Positions 1 to 7,519 are shown, counted from the stretch's first letter. The stretch: 31,741 nucleotides of DNA from CALROG01 sp943369755 (GCA_943369755.1 CALROG020000042.1:1-31741); one strand, 5' to 3'. The notes: a model not told the origin generated them from the letters alone. A program made the numbers and translations.

Positions 1-2
1 CC

Positions 3-149
3 AGCGTCAAGCAACTCGTTCAGCGCATCGATCACTTTGTCGCCGTACACAACGCAAATTGCCAGCCTTTCAAGTGGACCGCTACCGCCGATTCGATCCT
101 AGAGAAGCTGCATCGACTTTGCACACGTATCAGCGGGACAGGACACTAG
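3..149 (+). CDS. IS630-family transposase, C-terminal end only (5' part outside window)
   Basis: An open frame enters from the left edge and stops at TAG 147-149, giving the last 48 residues of a protein. The end reads FKWTATADSILEKLHRLC followed by a short tail with ISGT, which I recognise as the usual C-terminus of IS630-family DDE transposases (FxWTATADSIL.K..R.C..ISGT). The earlier part carries the common 'HN..C.PF.WT' context. The catalytic DDE residues lie upstream of the window, so integrity cannot be judged. The stop is only four bases before the ATG of the TauC-like gene, so the right terminal inverted repeat of the element, if intact, must overlap the start of that gene. A complete IS, or a fragment of one, could both look like this. 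Confidence 0.75.
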   Translation, partial: SVKQLVQRIDHFVAVHNANCQPFKWTATADSILEKLHRLCTRISGTGH

Positions 150-153
150 CCTC

Positions 154-966
154 ATGAAGGCCAAACCAGCCAAGCCCGGCGAAATATATGGCGTGCCTGG
201 TCAGGGCGATAGCTTGAAAATCAGCGCAGTCGTTATTGCTGGCTTGATGCTTTTCTGGTGGTTCATTACCTATGCCGGCTTCGTCAAGCCGCTTTTCTTG
301 CCTTCCCCAATGGCCGTGATCGACGCTTTTCTGACCATGCTGAGAGACGGCTTTACCGGTGCCAGCTTTTGGGAACATACCTGGGTCAGCACACTGCGGG
401 TTTTTGGCGCGTTCTTGCTGGCCTGTGTCATCGGGATTCCGCTGGGCATTGCCATGGGCATGAGCCCGGTGGCACGCGGAATTTTTGACCCGCCGATTGA
501 GTTCTACCGCCCGATTCCGCCACTGGCTTATCTGCCCCTAATGATTATCTGGTTTGGTATTGATGAGTTGTCCAAGGTGCTTTTGATTTTTCTGTCGGTC
601 CTCGCGCCGATGGCTTTGGGTGCCCGTGCTGGTGTCAGGTCGGCCGCGATAGAGCAGATTCACGCGGCCTACTCGTTTGGCGCAACCCGCTGGCAAGTGA
701 TTCGGATGGTGGTTTTGCCGTCGGCCATGCCAGAAATTTTTACGGCCATGCGTGTAGGCATCGGTTTTGGCTGGACCACATTGGTGGCCGCTGAAATGGT
801 CGCTGCTACCTCCGGTTTGGGGTACACGGTTTTGTCGGCGTCCAGATTTTTGCAAACGCCGATTGTCATCATGGGCATTGTGGTGATCGCGATGATTGCC
901 TACGCCTTTGACCATCTGGTGCGCTTTGTTGAGCGCCGCGTTGTGCCCTGGAAAGGCCGCGGCTAA
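154..966 (+). CDS. TauC/SsuC-like ABC transporter permease
   Basis: This 270-residue integral membrane protein has the size of TauC/SsuC permeases (about 260-275). It has roughly six hydrophobic segments and a clear EAA loop near residues 172-200 (YSFGATRWQVIRMVVLP), followed by the GWTTLVAAEMVAA segment typical of taurine/nitrate/sulfonate permeases; this loop docks the ATPase. It would form the inner-membrane channel for a sulfonate or similar anion with a binding protein and an ATPase, neither of which is in the window. A transposase ends four bases upstream, so partner genes may lie beyond the IS or have been lost. The next gene starts 27 bases downstream and the genes that follow handle sulfonates, which supports sulfonate uptake. 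The substrate is inferred from context; the family assignment is firm. Confidence 0.85.
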   Translation: MKAKPAKPGEIYGVPGQGDSLKISAVVIAGLMLFWWFITYAGFVKPLFLPSPMAVIDAFLTMLRDGFTGASFWEHTWVSTLRVFGAFLLACVIGIPLGIAMGMSPVARGIFDPPIEFYRPIPPLAYLPLMIIWFGIDELSKVLLIFLSVLAPMALGARAGVRSAAIEQIHAAYSFGATRWQVIRMVVLPSAMPEIFTAMRVGIGFGWTTLVAAEMVAATSGLGYTVLSASRFLQTPIVIMGIVVIAMIAYAFDHLVRFVERRVVPWKGRG

Positions 967-993
967 GTGCATTTGATTGACAGAAAGTATTCC

Positions 994-2313
994 ATGACGA
1001 TTGAGTATTTGAAGAAAGCCACCCCGCCGCAAGAGGCGATAGACAGCGCAACGTCCGAGACGGTGGAGCGCCTATTGGCTGACATTCAAAAAAATGGCCG
1101 CGAGGCCGTTGAAAAATACGCCCGTGACTTTGACGGCTGGAACGGCAGCATTGTGGTCAGCGAAGCCGACTTTGCGGCTGCTACAAAACAGCTCTCGCAA
1201 GGTGTCAAAGACGACATCGCCTTTGCGCACGCGCGTGTGAAAGACTTTGCCCAGCGCCAGCGCGAGTCATTGCACGAGTTTGAAGTGGAGCTGATTGACG
1301 GCTTGATTGCCGGGCAAAAGCTGATTCCGGTGAACACTGCGGGCTGCTATGTGCCGGGTGGCCGTTATGCGCACGCGGCATCGGCCATCATGAGCGTGTG
1401 TACCGCCAAGGTGGCTGGCGTGCCCAACATTGTGGCCACGTCGCCGGGCCACAAAGAAGCTGGCGTGAACCCGGCCATCTTGCACACCATGAAGCTGTGC
1501 GGCGCTGACACCGTGCTCGCCCTGGGCGGGGTGCAGGGTATTGCCGCGATGGCCTTTGGTTTGTATTGCGCCAAACCCGCTGACGTGATTGTGGGCCCGG
1601 GCAACCGCTTTGTGGCTGAGGCCAAGCGCACCTTGTTTGGCCGCATTGGCATTGACGTGGTGGCCGGCCCGACCGAATCCGCCATCATTGCCGATGAAAC
1701 CGCCGATGTGAACCTGGTGGCCGCTGACCTGGCCGGCCAAGCCGAGCACGGCCCGGACTCTCCGGTGTGGCTGTACACCTCCTCGCGTGAGTTGGGGCTC
1801 AAGGTGATTGATGTGATGCCCGGCGTGATTGCCGCCCTGCCCGAGCTGGCGCGCAATGCGGCCACCGCCGCCTGGCGTGACTATGGCGAGGTGGTGCTGG
1901 TGGGAAGCCGCGAAGAAATGGTGGAGATCAGCGACCATTACGCGCCAGAGCATTTGCAGGTCTTTGCCAAAGATTTGGACTGGTGGCTGGCGAAGCTGAC
2001 CAACTATGGCTCACTCTTTTTGGGTGAAGAAACCACCGTGGCCTATGGCGACAAATGCGCGGGTCCTAACCATATATTGCCAACCCGTGGCGCTGCGCGT
2101 TACTCAGGCGGCTTGAGTGTTGGCAAGTTCATCAAAACCGTCACTTACCAGCGACTGACGCGTGGCGCCAGTCGCGAAGTAGGCCAGGTTGCCGCCAGAA
2201 TTTCGCGTCTTGAAGGCATGGAAGGCCACGCTCGCACAGGCGACATTCGCCTGAAGAAATACTATCCGCTTGAGTCGTTTGAGCTGGGCACGTTAGCGGG
2301 TCATCAACACTAG
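994..2313 (+). CDS. HisD-family zinc dehydrogenase, probably HpsN-like or cysteinolate dehydrogenase
   Basis: The 439-residue product belongs to the histidinol dehydrogenase family, which oxidises a primary alcohol to a carboxylate in two NAD-dependent steps. The zinc ligands of E. coli HisD (Gln259, His262, Asp360, His419) correspond to Gln249, His252, Asp353 and His412 here, and the catalytic Glu-His pair to Glu319-His320, with spacing kept. The C-terminal half (GPNHILPTRGAARYSGG, then VGKFIKTVTYQ) resembles, as I recall them, the HpsN-type catabolic homologues (sulfopropanediol dehydrogenase) more than biosynthetic HisD. No other his gene is near; the neighbours are a sulfonate permease, an aminotransferase and a cysteate sulfo-lyase. 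I chose ATG 994, preceded by AGAAAG, over an in-frame GTG at 967. The likely substrate is DHPS or an amino-alcohol sulfonate such as cysteinolate. Active-site chemistry is seen; substrate is inferred. Confidence 0.8.
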   Translation: MTIEYLKKATPPQEAIDSATSETVERLLADIQKNGREAVEKYARDFDGWNGSIVVSEADFAAATKQLSQGVKDDIAFAHARVKDFAQRQRESLHEFEVELIDGLIAGQKLIPVNTAGCYVPGGRYAHAASAIMSVCTAKVAGVPNIVATSPGHKEAGVNPAILHTMKLCGADTVLALGGVQGIAAMAFGLYCAKPADVIVGPGNRFVAEAKRTLFGRIGIDVVAGPTESAIIADETADVNLVAADLAGQAEHGPDSPVWLYTSSRELGLKVIDVMPGVIAALPELARNAATAAWRDYGEVVLVGSREEMVEISDHYAPEHLQVFAKDLDWWLAKLTNYGSLFLGEETTVAYGDKCAGPNHILPTRGAARYSGGLSVGKFIKTVTYQRLTRGASREVGQVAARISRLEGMEGHARTGDIRLKKYYPLESFELGTLAGHQH

Positions 2314-2318
2314 TTCTA

Positions 2319-3566
2319 ATGGCCGCAGCGTTGACTTCTCTCACATCTGAGGCGTCGCCTCCAGCGCCAGACGGCTTGTGGTTTGGCAAGGACCTGAGTG
2401 CGTCTGAGCCGATTCCTGAGGATGCGATTGAGCGTGCCGTTGCGCTGATGCGCTCAGGCCGCCTGCATCGCTATGGCGAGCAGGGCTCGGGCTACCCCGA
2501 GCCTTCACTGCTGGAGCAAGACTACGCCGCATACGTGGGAAGCAAGTACTGCGTTGCCGTCAGCTCGTGCGGTGCGGCAATGTTTATTGCCCTCAAGGCG
2601 CTTGGCGTGAAAGCAGGCGACAAGGTGTTGACCAGCACCTTCACCTTGTCGCCTGTGCCCGGCGCGATTGCCCATGCCGGTGCGCAGGCTGTGCTGATTG
2701 AAACCAGTGCTGACTACATGACCGACATGGCCGATCTGGAGCACAAAGCAGCGACCAGCGGCGCAAAAGTATTTTTGCTCTCGCATATGCGCGGCCACAT
2801 CGCCGACTTGCAAGCGGTGCGCGCCATTTGCGACAAGCACGGCATCGCCATCGTTGAAGACTGCGCCCACACCATGGGCGCAAAGTGGGATGGCAAATTT
2901 ACCGGTACCTGGGGCAAGGTGGGTTGCTACAGCGCGCAGACCTACAAGCACATCAACTCGGGTGAGGGCGGCTTGTTGGTGACGGATGATGAAGATGTGG
3001 CCGCCCAAGCCATTTTGATGTCGGGCTGCTACATGATGTATGACCAGCACATCTTGAAGCCAGCTGCTGATGTGTTTGAGCGCTGGAAGTACGTCACGCC
3101 CAACTTCAGTATGCGCATGTCGAATTTGGCCGCGGCATTGCTACGCCCGCAAATTGGTGAATTGGCTGATCGTGCAAGGCGCTGGAACCATATTTACGCA
3201 ACTCTGGAGCGCGAGCTGACAAAGGCTACCCATGTGTCGGTTCCCGCGCGCCACGCCAAAGAAGAATTTATTGCCAGCTCGATTCAGTTCACGCTTGATT
3301 TGTCGCCGCCGCAGATTGAGCGATTCCTCAAAGAATGCAGTTTGCGTGGCTTGTATGTCAAGTGGTTTGGTACGCCCGCGCCGGTTGCTTTCACGAGCAA
3401 TTACGCACATTGGCACTACCTGACCAGCAAGCCCGATGTTCCCAACTCAATGGGCGTGCTGAACCAGTTGCTGGACCTGCGCACTCCGCTGTCATTGACG
3501 GATGACGACTGCGTCCTGATCGGCCAAATCGTAGCGGCGGCCAGCCTGATAGCCGCTGCAAACTGA
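2319..3566 (+). CDS. DegT/DnrJ/EryC1-family PLP aminotransferase
   Basis: This 415-residue protein has the fold-type I aminotransferase pattern of the DegT/DnrJ/EryC1 family. Asp181 (in IVEDCAHTMGA) is the expected partner of the PLP ring nitrogen, and Lys210 (in SAQTYKHINSGEGG) is the expected Schiff-base lysine. The N-terminal SSCGAAMFIALKALGVKAGD matches the cofactor phosphate region. Family members usually aminate keto-sugars or keto-inositols. Here the gene starts five bases after the HisD-like gene and 42 bases before the cysteate sulfo-lyase, so it probably handles a small sulfonate, for example interconverting a 2-oxo-sulfonate with cysteate or cysteinolate. There is no polysaccharide gene nearby to suggest sugar work. 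The ribosome binding site is poor, consistent with translational coupling. Family call is secure; substrate is unknown. Confidence 0.8.
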   Translation: MAAALTSLTSEASPPAPDGLWFGKDLSASEPIPEDAIERAVALMRSGRLHRYGEQGSGYPEPSLLEQDYAAYVGSKYCVAVSSCGAAMFIALKALGVKAGDKVLTSTFTLSPVPGAIAHAGAQAVLIETSADYMTDMADLEHKAATSGAKVFLLSHMRGHIADLQAVRAICDKHGIAIVEDCAHTMGAKWDGKFTGTWGKVGCYSAQTYKHINSGEGGLLVTDDEDVAAQAILMSGCYMMYDQHILKPAADVFERWKYVTPNFSMRMSNLAAALLRPQIGELADRARRWNHIYATLERELTKATHVSVPARHAKEEFIASSIQFTLDLSPPQIERFLKECSLRGLYVKWFGTPAPVAFTSNYAHWHYLTSKPDVPNSMGVLNQLLDLRTPLSLTDDDCVLIGQIVAAASLIAAAN

Positions 3567-3608
3567 TTTCCCCATTTTTCACTTTCAAAACCAAGAAGAG
3601 AGACCACC

Positions 3609-4619
3609 ATGAAACTCACCAACTTCCCCCGCGTCCGCATCACCCACGGCCCGACCCCTCTTGAATTTATGCCCCGCATGACTGAGGCGCTTGGAGGCCC
3701 TAACCTGTACATCAAGCGTGACGACTGCACCGGCCTGGGCACAGGCGGTAACAAAACCCGCAAGCTGGAGTTTCTAATGGCTGATGCTGTCAAGCACGGC
3801 GCAGACACCATCATCACGCAGGGCGCAACCCAGTCCAACCACGCCCGCCAAACAGTAGCTATTGCGGCCAAGATGGGCATGAAGTGCGAAATTCTGCTTG
3901 AAGACCGCACCGGCTCGAAAGTCGAAAACTACAAGCAATCCGGCAACGTGTTTTTGGACCACTTGTACGGCGCCCACGTGCAAGAAGTACCCGGCGGCAC
4001 CGACATGAACGCCGCCATGTCCAAGCTGGCTGATGAGTTAAGGGCCAAGGGCCAAAAGCCATACATCATCCCCGGTGGTGGTTCCAATCCGATTGGCGCG
4101 CTTGGCTATGTGGTCTGCGCCCTTGAGATGGTTGACCAGTTCAACAACATGGGACTGAATGTGAGCTGTGTTACCCACGCCACTGGCAGCGCGGGCACGC
4201 AAGCTGGTTTGGTGGTGGGCCTGGAAGGCGCGCGCAGCCAGATACCGGTGCTTGGCATTGGCGTGCGTGCCGCAAAAGAAGCGCAAGAAACCAGTGTGTA
4301 CAACCTGGCCGTTAAAACCGCTGAGCTGCTCGGCGTGCCTGGCAGCGTCAGCCGTGAAAGCGTCAAAGCCAATTGCGACTACGTCGGCGGTGGCTACGGC
4401 GTACCCACACCCGGCATGGTTGAAGCGGTGACCATGATGGCGCGCCTGGAGGGCATTTTGCTGGACCCGGTCTATTCAGGCAAAGGCATGGCGGGTCTGA
4501 TCGACCTGTGCCGCAAAGGGCATTTCAAGAAGGGCGAAAACGTGGTGTTCTTGCACACTGGTGGGGCGGTTGCGCTGTATGGTTACATGAGTGCCTTTGA
4601 CGGTTTGAAGCCGCTTTAA
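3609..4619 (+). CDS. cuyA: L-cysteate sulfo-lyase (CuyA-like; D-cysteine desulfhydrase/ACC deaminase family)
   Basis: The 336-residue product is a fold-type II PLP enzyme. Lys49 in GGNKTRKLEFL is the expected PLP-binding lysine and QSNHARQT is the conserved substrate/PLP segment. The N-terminus (FPRVRITHGPTPLEF, then YIKRDDCTGLGTGGNKTRK) closely matches what I remember of CuyA, which cleaves L-cysteate to pyruvate, ammonium and sulfite; D-cysteine desulfhydrase is the close alternative. The neighbouring sulfonate-type permease, HisD-like dehydrogenase and YeiH-family exporter favour cysteate. A purine-rich site (AAGAAGAGAG) lies before the ATG. It acts in the cytoplasm and would be the desulfonating step of the operon. 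Full length and all visible motifs are intact. Confidence 0.82.
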   Translation: MKLTNFPRVRITHGPTPLEFMPRMTEALGGPNLYIKRDDCTGLGTGGNKTRKLEFLMADAVKHGADTIITQGATQSNHARQTVAIAAKMGMKCEILLEDRTGSKVENYKQSGNVFLDHLYGAHVQEVPGGTDMNAAMSKLADELRAKGQKPYIIPGGGSNPIGALGYVVCALEMVDQFNNMGLNVSCVTHATGSAGTQAGLVVGLEGARSQIPVLGIGVRAAKEAQETSVYNLAVKTAELLGVPGSVSRESVKANCDYVGGGYGVPTPGMVEAVTMMARLEGILLDPVYSGKGMAGLIDLCRKGHFKKGENVVFLHTGGAVALYGYMSAFDGLKPL

Positions 4620-4631
4620 GAACCTGCTTCG

Positions 4632-5654
4632 ATGACCACGCTTGCGCCGGGTACGGCAATAGAGTTCACTAAAATGCTCGTTCCCGGCCTCTTGGTCACC
4701 GCATTGGTGGCCATGGCGGCGGCTTTTTTGGGTAGCCATTACAAGGGCTCGATGCTGCTGTTTGCGCTGCTGCTTGGGCTGGCCTTGCACTTCATCAGTG
4801 AAGACCAGCGCTGTGCGGCCGGCATCCAGTTTGCGTCCAGCACGGTGCTGCGCTTGGGCGTGGCGTTGTTGGGTCTAAGGCTGACCGTCGAGCATGTCGT
4901 CAGCCTGGGCTGGCAAACCGTGGCGGCACTGCTGGTAGCCGTGACGCTGACCATCTCGCTGGGTTTGCTGCTGGCCAGCCTGTTGAAAGTTGAAAGCAGC
5001 TTGGGCCTGTTGGTAGGCGGGGCCACTGCGATTTGCGGCGCATCGGCTGCGCTGGCGATCTCTAGCGTTCTGCCAGGTTATGCGCACCGCGAGCGCGACA
5101 CCACGCTAACTGTCGTCGGCGTCACCACCTTGTCAACCATCGCCATGGTGATTTACCCGCTGCTGACCGGTTGGCTGGGTTTTGATGCGGTGACCTCGGG
5201 GAAATTTATTGGCGCGACGATTCATGATGTGGCCCAGGTCGTCGGGGCCGGCTACAGCCTGTCGCCACAGGCCGGGGACGCAGCGACCATCACCAAGCTG
5301 ATGCGGGTCGCCCTGTTGATGCCGGTGTTGGTTGTGATTGCGGCCTTTATGCGCGCGCGCATGGTACGGGACACCCAAGGTGCCGCTGGGCCCAAAACGC
5401 CGCTGTTGCCCTGGTTTTGTGTGGTCTTCGTCATCTTGATGCTGGTGAACAGCACAGGCTGGGTACCCCAACTGGTGCAGGCCCGTGCGTCGGATCTGTC
5501 GCAGGCGTTTTTGGTGCTGGCCATTGCTGGTGTGGGGTTGAAGACATCGCTAAAAGATGTGACTCAATTAGGCTGGCGTCCGGTGATACTGATTGTGGCA
5601 GTCACCTTCGGGCTGGCCTGCATGGCTGCACTGTACCTGGCGCTGGCGCGCTGA
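4632..5654 (+). CDS. YeiH/PSE-family membrane transporter, probable sulfite/sulfate exporter
   Basis: This 340-residue protein has about ten hydrophobic segments and the family's signature stretches GGATAICGASAALAIS (near residues 133-148) and GATIHDVAQVVGAG (near 199-212), as in E. coli YeiH (UPF0324, Putative Sulfate Exporter family). Members are often found beside genes for sulfonate degradation and are proposed to expel the sulfite or sulfate released. Here the gene starts 12 bases after the cysteate sulfo-lyase, whose product sulfite is toxic, so export is the natural role. The length is normal and no frameshift is visible. Transport direction and substrate have not been shown for most family members and are inferred from position. 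Confidence 0.82.
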   Translation: MTTLAPGTAIEFTKMLVPGLLVTALVAMAAAFLGSHYKGSMLLFALLLGLALHFISEDQRCAAGIQFASSTVLRLGVALLGLRLTVEHVVSLGWQTVAALLVAVTLTISLGLLLASLLKVESSLGLLVGGATAICGASAALAISSVLPGYAHRERDTTLTVVGVTTLSTIAMVIYPLLTGWLGFDAVTSGKFIGATIHDVAQVVGAGYSLSPQAGDAATITKLMRVALLMPVLVVIAAFMRARMVRDTQGAAGPKTPLLPWFCVVFVILMLVNSTGWVPQLVQARASDLSQAFLVLAIAGVGLKTSLKDVTQLGWRPVILIVAVTFGLACMAALYLALAR

Positions 5655-5699
5655 TGCCGCGAAGTGGCACTGCACAGCAACAATGGGGGGAGAACTCAA

Positions 5700-6401
5700 A
5701 TGATCGGTGTTATTGGCGGCATGGGTCCACTGGCCACATCGGACTTTTTTGCGAAAGTTATTGCTGAAACAGGCGCGGCAAATGAAGACGAGCATGTCCC
5801 CCTGTTGATTCAGAGCGACCCGCGCATTCCGTCGCGGCCGGGGGCGATTCTTCGCGGCGGCGAGTCGCCGTTGCCCGCGCTGGTGGCCGCCCGCGACCGC
5901 TTGATTGCCGCCGGTGCCACGGCGCTGGCCATGCCCTGCAACACCGCCCATTACTGGTACCCGCAACTGACCGATGGCTGCCCCGTGCCCTTCATCAGCA
6001 TTTTGCAGGCCTGCTGCGATGAGGTGGCGCAGCGCGTTGCACCGGGTGCGAAGGTTGGCATCATTGCAACCGGGGCCACGCTGAGTGCGGGCTTGTTTTC
6101 AAGCCCGCTGATAGCGCGCGGCTACACCCCGATTGTGCCGACTCAGGACGAACTCCAAGCCGTGGTGCTACCTGCTATTGAACGCGTCAAGGCAGGTGAT
6201 CCGGTCGATGCCGGCACCATGCTGGTCGGCAGCGTGCAGGCGTTGCTGGACCGCGGGGCAGTGGTGGTCGTCCTGGCCTGCACTGAAACACCGCTGGCAT
6301 TGGACGCCGTGCAGTCCGCGTTGCGGGCACAGTGCATTGACTCCACTGCCGCGCTGGCGCGGGCCTGCGTTGCCTGGTGGAAAGCGCGACCGCGTCGCTA
6401 G
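5700..6401 (+). CDS. Aspartate/glutamate racemase-family protein, candidate cysteate racemase
   Basis: The product (233 residues) starts MIGVIGGMGPLAT, the hallmark of Asp/Glu racemases, and carries the two catalytic cysteines of cofactor-independent racemases: Cys80 in MPCNTAHYW and Cys194 in LACTETPLAL. I chose ATG 5700, which follows a strong purine-rich site (GGGGGGAGA) at the usual distance, rather than an upstream GTG at 5664. It is the last gene of the sulfonate set, 45 bases after the exporter. Aspartate and cysteate are close structural analogues (carboxylate versus sulfonate side chain), so a D/L-cysteate racemase feeding the L-specific sulfo-lyase is a reasonable proposal. An ordinary aspartate racemase is the conservative reading. 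Confidence 0.8.
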   Translation: MIGVIGGMGPLATSDFFAKVIAETGAANEDEHVPLLIQSDPRIPSRPGAILRGGESPLPALVAARDRLIAAGATALAMPCNTAHYWYPQLTDGCPVPFISILQACCDEVAQRVAPGAKVGIIATGATLSAGLFSSPLIARGYTPIVPTQDELQAVVLPAIERVKAGDPVDAGTMLVGSVQALLDRGAVVVVLACTETPLALDAVQSALRAQCIDSTAALARACVAWWKARPRR

Positions 6402-6724
6402 CGCGGCCAGCCGCGTCAGGCCAGCAGCGCCACTTTGTACCTGCCAGTCGTGTTGTTGATCGCCCATGACCCGGAAAACCTGAACGACCTGAACAGCCCG
6501 GGTTAATGCGGAAAATGCTGCGGGCAGGCAAGGCGTCGCACTTAGTCAATTTAAAAGCTTGGTGTGGGTCGGCTGGTTCTTTGGCGTGTGGATTGACGAC
6601 TTCAGCCGGGTGGGCATACTTGCCGTCGTTTTCATCACGCTGCTGGCTGCGCTGGCTTGGTCTTGCGTAGGGTATGGTGGGAATTTTCCTGGTCGCTCTT
6701 TGGGCTTAATTTTTCAAGGTACAA
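6402..6724. other. Intergenic stretch with gene remnants
   Basis: No intact gene is visible in these 323 bases. The left part holds the putA-like scrap listed separately. From about 6559 a plus-strand frame encodes a hydrophobic run (WVGWFFGVWIDDF, then VGILAVVFITLLAALAW) that continues out of frame into the UPF0114 gene; it may be a degraded membrane protein or chance. The upstream signals of the UPF0114 gene should lie at the right end, but I see no clear promoter. Confidence 0.5.
6416..6466 (-). pseudogene. Scrap resembling the 3' end of putA
   Basis: Read on the minus strand, this stretch ends INNTTGRYKVALLA-stop, against INTTAAGGNVALLA-stop at the end of the real putA (14586). The DNA aligns without gaps: 20 of 22 bases match from the stop codon inward and about 34 of 46 overall, in the same frame. 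Upstream the similarity fades. It looks like the last codons of a second, deleted putA-like gene or a duplicated 3' end. It is short, so chance is not excluded. Confidence 0.5.
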
Positions 6725-7246
6725 ATGGACAAGCTTCTTTCAAGTGTGGGCTCCTTGCTGTATGGCATGCGATTCACCATGCTGTTTTTTTATGTCGGCC
6801 TGGTGGGCATCATTTTTGGAATCCTGGGCAAGTTTTTGCTCGAAACCTACAAACTGATGAACACCTTGCTGTTCGACGAACTAGAAAAAATTGACCTCAT
6901 CATCAAGGTGCTGGAGCTGGTTGATATGACCATGGTGGCGCAGCTCGTATGGGTGGTGGCGCTGGCGGGAGTTTCGCTATTTGTGACCACCGGGCACTTT
7001 GATAAAACTGATATGAAAAAGCCAGACTGGCTGGACCACGTCAACACCTATAACCTGAAGTTGAAGCTGGCCTTTGCCATCATTTCCATCTCTGGCGTAC
7101 ACGCCTTGAAGACTTACCTGAGTGGTGATCTGAATCTTGAGAACATCCAGATCGTGACCATGGTGGCTGTCATTCACTTCACCTTTGTACTGTCGGCTAT
7201 CGGTATCTCGTTCGCCGAGCGGCTGACGCGCGACAAATCCCATTGA
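6725..7246 (+). CDS. UPF0114 (YqhA-like) inner-membrane protein
   Basis: The 173-residue product resembles E. coli YqhA (UPF0114). It has four hydrophobic segments, near residues 15-38, 68-88, 115-130 and 142-162. The matching stretches are the DLIIKVLELVDMTMVAQLV block after the first membrane span, the LKLAFAIISISGVHALKTYL block, and the closing HFTFVLSAIGISFAERLTR. Length agrees with the family. The function of UPF0114 proteins is not established; they are small integral membrane proteins. The gene stands alone between two stretches of remnants and is unlikely to belong to the sulfonate operon, though it lies on the same strand 323 bases downstream. Confidence 0.85.
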   Translation: MDKLLSSVGSLLYGMRFTMLFFYVGLVGIIFGILGKFLLETYKLMNTLLFDELEKIDLIIKVLELVDMTMVAQLVWVVALAGVSLFVTTGHFDKTDMKKPDWLDHVNTYNLKLKLAFAIISISGVHALKTYLSGDLNLENIQIVTMVAVIHFTFVLSAIGISFAERLTRDKSH

Positions 7247-7257
7247 GACCGTAGAAG

Positions 7258-7345
7258 CACCCACGCTCAGCGGGTAGTCGGCGTGCCGTCGAACGCAGAC
7301 CCGCATGATTTCCGGCGGCAAGTACGGCCGCTTGATCATGCGGCG
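7258..7345 (-). pseudogene. Scrap resembling the N-terminus of an IS6-family transposase
   Basis: On the minus strand the sequence reads RMIKRPYLPPEIMRVCV and then RRHADYPLS. IS6-family transposases typically open with K(R/G)..F PPEI....V......YPLSYRD, so about 25 residues agree in pattern. The frame then loses similarity and runs into the antisense of the UPF0114 gene, with no DDE region. If real, it is a relic of a deleted insertion sequence. The short length limits confidence. Confidence 0.4.
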
Positions 7346-7519
7346 TAGCGTCGAGTTCACCCATTGGATCTGTAGCGGGACCATTCGCAAGTCATCGCCG
7401 GGCCGCACACTGCGACAGAGCCGTTCAACGTCAAGCTTGCGGCATCACCCAAATGGGGGAGGCGCAGAGGCCATTCAGCGGTCACAATCCGTGGACCCCG
7501 ACCGCCCGAAGGACTAGCG

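Noticed and set aside
967..993. GTG at 967 as start of the HisD-like gene
   Set aside because: The ATG at 994 has a better purine-rich site and gives the usual N-terminus.
994..2313. Histidine biosynthesis role for the HisD-like gene
   Set aside because: No other his gene is near and all neighbours fit sulfonate metabolism.
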